From positions 1 to 64,000 of the forward strand of contig JBGVNF010000060.1 in NCBI GenBank assembly GCA_045125245.1: DNA of 64,000 bases, in the 5' to 3' direction. The notes below the pieces were generated by a model. That model ran no database searches, had not been told where the DNA came from, and saw nothing but the letters and a program-made list of their open reading frames with translations. The position numbers were made by a program, and so were the translations under genes. Shown here in pieces: positions 42,110 to 49,840 of the stretch. How positions within the stretch are numbered: the stretch's first letter is position 1; the number at the start of each line of letters is the position of its first letter. This stretch comes from SVEL01 sp045125245 (lineage in GTDB: Bacteria; Bacillota; Clostridia; Lachnospirales; Lachnospiraceae).

Positions 42110-43876
42110 ATGAAATTTAGTACTAAAATAGGAAATCCATTATTGGCAGGTGCGACAAAAATAAATAAGGGTGTAAATTTTGCCATTGTAGTTGAGGGGT
42201 GTGATAAGTGTCCTACTCTTAAGATTTTGAAAAAGGGAACTTGCGAGGAAGTTGCAGAGCTTACATTTGATGAAAATATGAAATTTGGCAACATATATGC
42301 TATGGAAGTGTCAGAATTTGATACGAAAAAATATGATTATATGTATATGAGTGGTGAACTTGTAGTGCCAGATAAATATGCCAAGGTAGTTAATAATAGA
42401 GAAACATTTGGCGTTAGAAGCACGGCCACATATAGCATATATGAAAATAGATATACATGGCAGGAGGAGAAGCCAAAGGTGTCCTTTGATGATGCTATTA
42501 TATATCGTATGCATGTAAGGGGCTTTACTGCTCATAAGAGTTCTGGAACAAGATATAAAGGTACTTTTAAAGGAATTGTCAGCAAGATACCTTATCTTAA
42601 AGAGCTGGGAGTGAATGTGATTGAACTTATGCCAGCTTATGAGTTTAATGAGGTTAAGAGTGCTGTTCTTAAAGATGATTCTATAAATTATTGGGGGTAC
42701 AGCGACGGATATTACTTTGCTCCTAAGGCTTCCTATGCGTCTAAACCAAAGGAGGCTAGTCGTGAATTCAAGGAGATGGTTCAGGCTATTCATAATTCAG
42801 GGATGGAACTTATTATGGAGTTCCATTTTGTGGAGGATATGAAACCACAAGTGATTATGGATTGTATTAGATATTGGGTGATGGAATATCATATTGATGG
42901 TGTTCATATGAATATCAATACAGTTCCAGTTAATATGCTTAAGTCAGATCCACTACTTTCGGATATTAAGATTATAGGTGATAGATGGGAGCTTGTAAGC
43001 CAGGATTATAAGCCAACTGGAGATAAGAATAATCTAAGTATATGTCACGATGGATTTATGTGTACTATGAGACGTTTTCTTAAGGGCGATGAAGGCCTTG
43101 TGTATGATATGTCTACTAGAATGAAGGAAAATCCAAAGGATGCTTGCTTTATAAATTATTTATCTTCACATAATAGCTTCACTCTCATGGATAGTGTGTC
43201 TTATGACAGAAAACATAATGAAGTAAACGGCGAAAATAATCAGGATGGAAGCAATCTTAACTATAGCTGGAATTGTGGAGTAGAAGGTCCAACTAGAAAG
43301 AAAAAGGTGGTTGAACTTAGAAGAAAGCAGATCAAGAATGCGCTGTCTATGCTATTTTTAAGTCAGGGAACACCACTTCTTATGGCAGGAGATGAGATGG
43401 GTAAATCCTGCGAGGGCAATAATAATCCATACTGTATAGATGGAGATATAAATTATATCAATTGGAATGATTTAAAGAAAAATAAGGATATATTTGAATT
43501 TGTTAAGTATATTATAGAATTTAGAAAGGCTCATAAGATATTGCATCTAAAGGAAGAGCCAAGGATGATGGATTATTTATCTAAGGGCTGTCCTGACTTG
43601 TCTATTCATGGTGTAGAGCCTTGGAGACCAGATTTTAACTATGTAAGTCGTTGCTTTGGTATGTTATATAACGAGGCTTATGACGACAAAAAAGGTAAAA
43701 TGTATATTATGTTTAATATGTATTGGGAGTCACAGGAATTTAATATACCTGCATCCGAGAGAAAGATGAAGTGGAAGCTAGAGTTTTCTACTTCAGATGA
43801 GACAAATGTGGAAAGTGTGGTAGGAAGAGTGTTTAATATGGCACCAAGGTCTATTGCGGTACTGAGAGAGGTGTAA
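42110..43876 (+). CDS. GH13 isoamylase/debranching-like protein, probably inactive
   Basis: 588 residues with an N-terminal CBM48-like beta domain (about 1-120) and an alpha-amylase (GH13) barrel related to GlgX/isoamylase (YRMHVRGFT, GVNVIELMPAYEF, YWGYSDGYYFAP, LLMAGDEMG). All three catalytic acids are changed: the nucleophile Asp is Asn268 (IDGVHMN), the acid/base Glu is Asp291 (IIGDRW for xxAEPW) and the third Asp is Asn355 (SSHNSFTL). Region I reads MEFHF for DVVxNH. It has lost part of the GlgX middle loops. Likely a non-hydrolytic glucan-binding or regulatory protein. Confidence 0.85.
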   Translation: MKFSTKIGNPLLAGATKINKGVNFAIVVEGCDKCPTLKILKKGTCEEVAELTFDENMKFGNIYAMEVSEFDTKKYDYMYMSGELVVPDKYAKVVNNRETFGVRSTATYSIYENRYTWQEEKPKVSFDDAIIYRMHVRGFTAHKSSGTRYKGTFKGIVSKIPYLKELGVNVIELMPAYEFNEVKSAVLKDDSINYWGYSDGYYFAPKASYASKPKEASREFKEMVQAIHNSGMELIMEFHFVEDMKPQVIMDCIRYWVMEYHIDGVHMNINTVPVNMLKSDPLLSDIKIIGDRWELVSQDYKPTGDKNNLSICHDGFMCTMRRFLKGDEGLVYDMSTRMKENPKDACFINYLSSHNSFTLMDSVSYDRKHNEVNGENNQDGSNLNYSWNCGVEGPTRKKKVVELRRKQIKNALSMLFLSQGTPLLMAGDEMGKSCEGNNNPYCIDGDINYINWNDLKKNKDIFEFVKYIIEFRKAHKILHLKEEPRMMDYLSKGCPDLSIHGVEPWRPDFNYVSRCFGMLYNEAYDDKKGKMYIMFNMYWESQEFNIPASERKMKWKLEFSTSDETNVESVVGRVFNMAPRSIAVLREV

Positions 43877-43877
43877 A

Positions 43878-44522
43878 ATGAATAGTTTTGTGTTGAAACT
43901 ATTTGCCGCTTTTTTTATGCTTATTGACCATATTGGCATATTATTCTTTCCTGAAATTATGATTTTTAGAATTTTAGGTAGAATTTCATTTCCTATATTT
44001 GCGTTCTTAGTTGTGGAAGGCTTCATGCATACAAGGAACATTAAGAAGTATATATTAAGAATCGTGGTGTTTGGTTTTATATCAGAGATACCGTTTAATA
44101 TGCTTGTATCAGGGCATATATTATGCAGAGAAAACCAGAATGTATTTTTTACATTTGCCATAGGCTTAGTGATGCTTTGGTTTCTTAGGAATAATGTGGT
44201 TCCTATGTATACTAATCTTATCGTGGCAGTGGGAGTTTTGCTAGCAGTATTGCTAAGAACAGATTATTCCTTGTATGGTATGGCTCTTATTTATTTTTTC
44301 TATATGTTTAGAGAAAGTAGGATAAAATATATATTTTTTATATTGGTATCGTTGTTGTATGGAGGTGTGCAGAGAGCTGCATTACTGTCTGTGGTGCCAT
44401 TGTGGTTTTATAATGGAAAGGTAGGACCGGAATTTACACACAAGAATATAATAAAGTATGGATTTTATATTTTTTATCCGTTACATATGTTGATACTATT
44501 TGGCATAAAGAAAATAATTTGA
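43878..44522 (+). CDS. TraX family membrane protein
   Basis: 214 residues, about seven membrane helices, with the TraX-type start LKLFAAFFMLIDHIGILFFP and RILGRISFPIFAFLVVEGF. TraX acetylates F-pilin in plasmids, but chromosomal family members in Firmicutes have unknown acceptors and could modify surface polymers. No conjugation genes are nearby. The start codon follows the previous stop by 2 bases, implying one transcript. Confidence 0.9.
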   Translation: MNSFVLKLFAAFFMLIDHIGILFFPEIMIFRILGRISFPIFAFLVVEGFMHTRNIKKYILRIVVFGFISEIPFNMLVSGHILCRENQNVFFTFAIGLVMLWFLRNNVVPMYTNLIVAVGVLLAVLLRTDYSLYGMALIYFFYMFRESRIKYIFFILVSLLYGGVQRAALLSVVPLWFYNGKVGPEFTHKNIIKYGFYIFYPLHMLILFGIKKII

Positions 44523-44538
44523 TATTAGGAGATATGCG

Positions 44539-45201
44539 ATGATTGATGGTGTAATATTTGATATGGATGGAATACTTTTTGATACGGAGAGACTTATTAA
44601 TGAGTGTTTCGCAGAAGTCGGCTTGGAATTTGGAATAGAGAATATGGAGTATATTATAGAAAGCTGTGTTGGTCTCACAACAGTTGAGACAAAGGCTTTT
44701 TGTAAAAATGTTCTCGGCGAGGATTTCCCAGTTGAAGAGATGTATGAAAAGATAAAAAAATCCATGGAAATAAGGTTGGCAGAAGGTGGTATGCCTGTAA
44801 AACCAGGCGTTTATCTTATGTTGGAGTATCTTAAAGCAAATAGATATGTGATTGGTCTTGCGTCATCTTCTTCGCGAAAAAGTATAATGCATCATATAGA
44901 AGAAGCTAATATGACGGAATATTTCACTGTTATCGTGGCAGGTGATGAGGTGGAGAAGGGCAAGCCTGAGCCAGACATATATTTAAAAGCCTTGGAAAAG
45001 ATGAATTTAAGAAAAGAGGCAGTCATAGCTTTTGAAGATTCACCAAACGGACTTAAGTCTGCTACAAATGCAGGAATTAAAGCTATTATGATTCCTGATC
45101 AGATTCCATATTCTGAAGAGTTACAGCCATATGTATTTGAGAGGTTCAATTCCATGACAGATGCGTTGGAGGCTTTGAAGAAAGGCGAGATAAAGATATA
45201 A
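44539..45201 (+). CDS. HAD-family phosphatase, beta-phosphoglucomutase-like
   Basis: 220 residues with motif I FDMDGILFDTE, motif II LASSS, motif III Lys region and motif IV EDSPNGLKSATNAG. The cap domain type and DGILFDTE pattern match the beta-PGM/phosphatase group. Substrate not evident; small sugar phosphates are the usual kind. AGGAG upstream; the gene is followed by a terminator. Confidence 0.92.
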   Translation: MIDGVIFDMDGILFDTERLINECFAEVGLEFGIENMEYIIESCVGLTTVETKAFCKNVLGEDFPVEEMYEKIKKSMEIRLAEGGMPVKPGVYLMLEYLKANRYVIGLASSSSRKSIMHHIEEANMTEYFTVIVAGDEVEKGKPEPDIYLKALEKMNLRKEAVIAFEDSPNGLKSATNAGIKAIMIPDQIPYSEELQPYVFERFNSMTDALEALKKGEIKI

Positions 45202-45226
45202 TTAAAATATAGAGCTAAAAAGAATA

Positions 45227-45266
45227 AAAACCCTTAATAAGTCTACACGAACTTATTAAGGGTTTT
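45227..45266 (+). terminator. Terminator overlapping the DUF4250 coding end
   Basis: AAAACCCTTAATAAGT (45227-45242) pairs with ACTTATTAAGGGTTTT (45251-45266), loop of 8. The loop and right arm lie within the last codons of the minus-strand DUF4250 gene, whose stop is 45245-45243. Confidence 0.85.
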
Positions 45267-45419
45267 ATCGTATTCATAATCGATGTCTTTAAGAGAGGAA
45301 GTAACCTGCTCTTTATCCAGATTTAGGTCCACACATAAATCATCAAAAGAAGGATAAAAGTCTCTTAGCTTCATATTTATAAAGCTTAATAACATCATAG
45401 GGTCTTTTGGAATAGACAT
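45243..45419 (-). CDS. DUF4250 domain protein (58 aa)
   Basis: Starts MSIPKDPMMLLSFINMKLRD and ends DYEYDKTLNKFV, a clear DUF4250 match by eye: conserved PxDPxMLLSxxNxKLRD, then a helical segment (DKEQVTSSL) resembling a small helix-turn-helix. GGAG lies about 11 bases before the ATG. Function unknown. It is short and minus-strand between plus-strand genes, so it is easily missed; its coding end doubles as a terminator stem for the HAD gene. Confidence 0.88.
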   Translation of the reverse strand: MSIPKDPMMLLSFINMKLRDFYPSFDDLCVDLNLDKEQVTSSLKDIDYEYDKTLNKFV

Positions 45420-45597
45420 ATAAAAACTAGTCTCCTTATGTTTTTATTTAATCGCAAAACATTCTAACATATGGCAATAAAAAAAGTCAAATATATCTTG
45501 AAAGTAAATATTTTATGTTGTATATTTAAATAAATGGTTAGAAAAAAGCGGATGTTCTAATATAAAGCGTAATGATGCTAGATACAAGGAGGTAGCT

Positions 45598-46890
45598 ATG
45601 TATAGAGAAATATTAAATCAGTTGGCAGAGTGGCAAGAGAAGGAAGATAGAAAAGTATTATTGTTAGCAGGTGGAAAAGGTGTGGGAAAGAGCTATACTT
45701 TATCAGACTTTGGAGCAGGCTTTTTTTCTAATACTTGTATGTTTGATTTTAAAGAGCAGGAATATGTTAAGTATTTATTTGAGGGTGAGCTGAATAAGAG
45801 TGTTATACTAAAGAAGCTTAGTGTATCCAGTGGTGAAACACTTGTGCCAGGTAAAACCTTGCTTGTGTTTGAAAATGTGGATATTCTCGAAAATGCTGCT
45901 GATATAGTGGAATATATATGTGATGAATTAAAGGAGTATCATGTGGCGATTACACTGATGCATCTTGAGTCAAATTTCTTAAAGAAAAACGAAAGAATAG
46001 CAGAAAAGCTTGAAGTTATCTATATTTATCCGTTGAGTTTTAGTGAATTTCTTATAGTTAATAAGGAAAATAGCTTTTGTGATAGAATAGCAAATCAGGC
46101 GAAGGAACCATTGAATAAAGAGGAACTAGATAAGTTAGAGCATTATATGAAGCTTTATATGGTGGTTGGCGGAATGCCTAATGTAGTGAAGACATTTGTG
46201 GAAACTGAAAGCTTAGAGCAGGTGGAGACTGAGAAGGCTAAGATTCTTATGGGGATGTCGGAACAGATAGAACAGGTAAGTCAGTCAGCGTTAAGCAAAA
46301 AGATAAAGCAGGTATTTGAAAGTATACCAGCACAGCTAGAAAAGGAAAATATGAAGTTTCAATATGGCATGGTTAAGCTAACAGCTAGAGCCAGAGAATA
46401 TAAGGATGCGGTCGAGTGGCTTATGGATAATAAGTTTATCACACCCCTTTACCGAGTAAGAGAGCCGTTAGCACCACTTAAAAGTCAGCAGGATGATAAA
46501 TCCTTTGAAATGTATGTTAGCGATATTGGTCTTCTTACATCTATGTATGGTTTGACATATGATGATATAGAAAATGAGGTATCACCATTTATGTTAAAGG
46601 GTCAGGCTTTAGTGAAACAGTATATTTATTGTGAATTATTGCATAATCCTAACATTGACAATATACATTACTGGATATCAGATGCTACGGCGAAGATAGA
46701 ATTCTTATTCGAGGATTCAGATACGGTAATACCTATAGAAGTTAATCTTGATTTAAATGAAAAGGCACAGAGCCTTAAGGTATACAAAAGTAGATATGAG
46801 GTGCCGATGGCAGTTAGAATATCAAAGAATAAGATGAGTATGTCAAAGGATATGCTTACATTGCCATTATTTTCTATTTGGAACCTGTAA
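45598..46890 (+). CDS. AAA ATPase with DUF4143-like C-terminal domain
   Basis: 430 residues. N-terminal P-loop GGKGVGKSYTL (about residue 26), Walker B LLVFENVDIL, then a PLSFSEFLI segment; the C-terminal part (about 300-430) resembles DUF4143 with its degenerate nuclease-like fold (VIPIEVNLDLNEKAQSLKVY). Many such ATPases are widespread in anaerobes with unknown role, perhaps defence or stress related. Stands alone between terminators; AGGAGG precedes the ATG. Confidence 0.85.
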   Translation: MYREILNQLAEWQEKEDRKVLLLAGGKGVGKSYTLSDFGAGFFSNTCMFDFKEQEYVKYLFEGELNKSVILKKLSVSSGETLVPGKTLLVFENVDILENAADIVEYICDELKEYHVAITLMHLESNFLKKNERIAEKLEVIYIYPLSFSEFLIVNKENSFCDRIANQAKEPLNKEELDKLEHYMKLYMVVGGMPNVVKTFVETESLEQVETEKAKILMGMSEQIEQVSQSALSKKIKQVFESIPAQLEKENMKFQYGMVKLTARAREYKDAVEWLMDNKFITPLYRVREPLAPLKSQQDDKSFEMYVSDIGLLTSMYGLTYDDIENEVSPFMLKGQALVKQYIYCELLHNPNIDNIHYWISDATAKIEFLFEDSDTVIPIEVNLDLNEKAQSLKVYKSRYEVPMAVRISKNKMSMSKDMLTLPLFSIWNL

Positions 46891-46901
46891 TTAAAACAAA
46901 T

Positions 46902-46948
46902 GCAGCATAAATCTGTTAATAATAACAAATTTATGCTGCTATTTTTTT
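46902..46948 (+). terminator. Terminator after the AAA/DUF4143 gene, bidirectional
   Basis: GCAGCATAAAT (46902-46912) pairs with ATTTATGCTGC (46929-46939), then a T-run. Ends 8 bases before the convergent citrate synthase stop. Confidence 0.88.
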
Positions 46949-46956
46949 ACATATTT

Positions 46957-48318
46957 TTATCTATCGTTGATATGAATATATGGTACGTGTGGTGCCACAT
47001 TCATATATGCAGGACGGATAATCTTGCCTGCATTGATAAGTTCTTCAATTCTATGAGCACTCCAACCAGATATACGCGAAATAGCGAAAATAGGAGTATA
47101 AAGCTCTGTTGGAAGACCTAACATGCTGTAAACAAATCCGCTGTAGAAGTCTACATTTGCGCTTACGCCCTTGTACATCTTTCTCTTGGCGGAGATTACT
47201 TCTGGAGCAAGACGCTCTACTGCAGAGTAGAGTGCAAATTCTTTGTGCATTCCCTTTTCTACTGAAAGGCTTTCTACGAAACTCTTTAATATCTTAGCTC
47301 TTGGATCTGATAATGAGTATACTGCGTGACCCATACCATAGATTAAACCAGACTTATCAAAGGCTTCCTTATCGAGAAGCTTATTAAGGTAATCCTTAAC
47401 TTCAGCTTCATCTTCCCAGTTCTTAATATTTACTTTCATATCTTCAAACATCTGAACAACCTTTATGTTAGCGCCACCGTGCTTAGGACCCTTAAGAGAA
47501 CCTAAAGATGCTGCAACAGTTGAGTATGTGTCAGTTCCAGATGATGAAACTACGTGGTTTGTGAATGTTGAGTTATTACCACCACCGTGCTCTGCATGGA
47601 TGATAAGAGCGATGTCGAGAATCTTTGCCTCAAGTGGTGTGTACTTCTGATCCTTACGGAGAGTATATAAAATATTCTCTGCTGTAGATAAGTTAGGGTC
47701 AGGAGTATGAATAATTAAACTTTCACCATCGTGATAATGCTTATATGTTCTATATCCGTATACTGAAAGTAATGGGAATAAGGAAATAAGTTGAAGACTC
47801 TGACGAAGTACGTTTGGAATAGATGTATCATCAGCTTTCTCGTCGTATGAGTAAAGTGTAAGTACACTTCTAGCTAATGTATTCATCATATCTCTACTTG
47901 GTGCCTTCATGATAATATCTCTAACAAAGCTTGTTGGCAATGTACGGTATTTTGCAAGTATCTGATTGAATTCAGTAAGTTCCTTCTTTGTTGGTAATTT
48001 ACCAAAGAGAAGAAGATATGTAACTTCTTCAAATCCAAAACGGTCATCTTTTATAAAACCATCTACAAGGTCATATAAATCATAGCCTCTATAATAGAGG
48101 TGACCTTCTGTAGGTGTTGAAACGCCATCCTTGGTAATATATGCCTCGATTTCACCTACTTCAGTAAGTCCGGTGAGAACGCCGTGGCCATTTAAGTCTC
48201 TAAGACCTCGCTTTACTTCATATTTGTCATATAAAGCTGGGTCAATAGTACTTTCTTGACATTTCTTGGAAAGTGCCAAGATTTCAGGTGTAATCTCTGA
48301 ATAATTGATATCTGACAT
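46957..48318 (-). CDS. Citrate synthase (Si type)
   Basis: Condenses acetyl-CoA with oxaloacetate. 453 residues. Catalytic His regions HAEHGGGNNSTF and GMGHAVYSLSDPRAK, the SLGSLKGPKHGGAN loop, and the C-terminal Asp region VDFYSGFVYSMLG are intact. The extra N-terminal 45 residues are typical of the clostridial form. It may serve glutamate synthesis through a partial TCA pathway. GAGGAGG precedes the ATG. Its promoter overlaps a TGTGA-N6-TCACA palindrome. Confidence 0.95.
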   Translation of the reverse strand: MSDINYSEITPEILALSKKCQESTIDPALYDKYEVKRGLRDLNGHGVLTGLTEVGEIEAYITKDGVSTPTEGHLYYRGYDLYDLVDGFIKDDRFGFEEVTYLLLFGKLPTKKELTEFNQILAKYRTLPTSFVRDIIMKAPSRDMMNTLARSVLTLYSYDEKADDTSIPNVLRQSLQLISLFPLLSVYGYRTYKHYHDGESLIIHTPDPNLSTAENILYTLRKDQKYTPLEAKILDIALIIHAEHGGGNNSTFTNHVVSSSGTDTYSTVAASLGSLKGPKHGGANIKVVQMFEDMKVNIKNWEDEAEVKDYLNKLLDKEAFDKSGLIYGMGHAVYSLSDPRAKILKSFVESLSVEKGMHKEFALYSAVERLAPEVISAKRKMYKGVSANVDFYSGFVYSMLGLPTELYTPIFAISRISGWSAHRIEELINAGKIIRPAYMNVAPHVPYIHINDR

Positions 48319-48350
48319 GTAAAACCTCCTCTTAACTATACAATGTAGTT

Positions 48351-48379
48351 AGTTTACCATAATGTGAAACAAGTCACAA
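48351..48379 (-). promoter_or_regulatory. Citrate synthase promoter with CRP-like palindrome
   Basis: On the minus strand TTGTGA (48379-48374), 17-bp spacer, TAAACT (48356-48351). The -35 element is part of TGTGA-CTTGTT-TCACA (48378-48363), the classical CRP half-site spacing. A CRP/FNR-family regulator bound there would repress; which one is unknown. Confidence 0.6.
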
Positions 48380-48466
48380 GAGAAAAGTAAAAAAACATAG
48401 TAAATTCACAATTTTTGTAGAGTTATTTTTGTAAATGTGATATAGTTATACTATATGTTTGTATTT

Positions 48467-48493
48467 AAGCGCAGTTGCGTAGCAACTACGATT
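48467..48493. repeat. 27-bp hairpin element, copy C (upstream of rarA)
   Basis: AAGCGCAGTTGC-GTA-GCAACTACGATT, same element as copies A and B with one mismatch in the outer stem. It ends 17 bases before the rarA GTG and just ahead of GGAGG. Confidence 0.75.
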
Positions 48494-48510
48494 TAGTGGA
48501 GGTAGAACAA

Positions 48511-49836
48511 GTGGATATATTTGAATATATGAGAAATAGCAATATGGAAAAAGATTCTCCACTTGCTTCTAGACTTAGACCGTCTACTTTGGAGGAGGTA
48601 GTGGGTCAAAAGCATATTATTGGCAAGGATAAGCTTTTATATAGAGCTATAAAAGCAGATAAGATTAGTTCTGTAATTTTTTACGGTCCACCAGGGACTG
48701 GAAAGACAACGTTGGCAAAGGTTATTGCCAATACTACAAGTGCCGATTTTAAGCAGATTAATGCAACTATTGCTAACAAGAAGGATATGGAAGAGGTTGT
48801 AGAGGGTGCGAAGGCAGCCTTGGGAATGTATGGCAAAAAGACCATATTGTTCATAGACGAGATTCATAGATTTAACAAAAGTCAGCAGGATTATCTTCTT
48901 CCATTTGTGGAGGATGGAACACTTATACTTATAGGTGCGACAACGGAGAATCCATATTTTGAAGTAAATAACGCTTTAATATCCAGGTCTATAATATTTG
49001 AGCTTAAGCCATTAGGACAGGAAGATATCAAGGAGCTTGTATATAGAGCTGTCAATGATGAAAAAAAAGGTATGGGAGCATATAAGGCAGAAATAGACGA
49101 GGATGCAGCCCAGTTTTTATCTGATGTAAGTGGTGGCGATGCCAGAATGGCTCTTAATGCAGTGGAATTAGGAATCTTAACTACTGATAGAAGTGAGGAT
49201 GGAATTATACATATCACATTAGAGGTAGCGGAGCAATGTATTCAAAAGAGAGCTGCAAGATATGATAAGGATGGAGATAATCATTATGATACCATATCTG
49301 CGTTTATAAAGAGTATGAGAGGCTCAGACGTAGATGCAGCTATATATTATCTGGCTAGAATGTTATATGCAGGCGAGAGTGTTACATTTATAGCAAGAAG
49401 AATTATGATATGTGCTTCGGAAGATGTGGGATTAGCTGATCCACAAGCACTTGTTATAGCTAATGCGGCTGCTCAGACAGTGCATAATATCGGTATGCCA
49501 GAGGCTAGGATTGTATTGGCAGAAGCGGCAGCATATGTGGCGGCTGCACCAAAGAGTAATGCTGTGTATAAGGCTATAGATGACGCGCTTATGTATATAA
49601 AAAATAATCCAGCAGGAGCGATTCCGCCACATTTACAGGATGCACATTATAAGGGGGCAGCAAAATTAGGCCATGGACTTAATTATAAGTATGCTCATGA
49701 TTATAAGAATCACTATGTAAAGCAGCAGTATTTACCTGATGGAATGGAAGATATAAGCTTTTATAACCCAACAGACAATGGGTATGAGAGGGATATAAAG
49801 GAACATTTAGAAAGAATACGAAAGGAAGCAGAGTAG
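48511..49836 (+). CDS. rarA: Replication-associated recombination protein RarA
   Basis: Clamp-loader-like AAA+ ATPase acting at stalled forks. Walker A YGPPGTGKTT, Walker B LFIDEIHRF, sensor GATTENPYFEVN, and the C-terminal MgsA region SNAVYKAIDDAL and PPHLQDAHYKGA are intact. The GTG at 48511 is 8 bases after GGAGG and gives 441 residues; longer ORF starts run into the hairpin repeat. It is 4 bases before the large-protein gene, so the four unusual genes may be cotranscribed with it. Confidence 0.93.
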   Translation: MDIFEYMRNSNMEKDSPLASRLRPSTLEEVVGQKHIIGKDKLLYRAIKADKISSVIFYGPPGTGKTTLAKVIANTTSADFKQINATIANKKDMEEVVEGAKAALGMYGKKTILFIDEIHRFNKSQQDYLLPFVEDGTLILIGATTENPYFEVNNALISRSIIFELKPLGQEDIKELVYRAVNDEKKGMGAYKAEIDEDAAQFLSDVSGGDARMALNAVELGILTTDRSEDGIIHITLEVAEQCIQKRAARYDKDGDNHYDTISAFIKSMRGSDVDAAIYYLARMLYAGESVTFIARRIMICASEDVGLADPQALVIANAAAQTVHNIGMPEARIVLAEAAAYVAAAPKSNAVYKAIDDALMYIKNNPAGAIPPHLQDAHYKGAAKLGHGLNYKYAHDYKNHYVKQQYLPDGMEDISFYNPTDNGYERDIKEHLERIRKEAE

Positions 49837-49840
49837 ACAG

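Noticed and set aside
42311..42793. 160-aa minus-strand ORF inside the GH13-like gene
   Set aside because: Composition resembles reversed coding sequence, no start signals, and the plus-strand gene is well supported.
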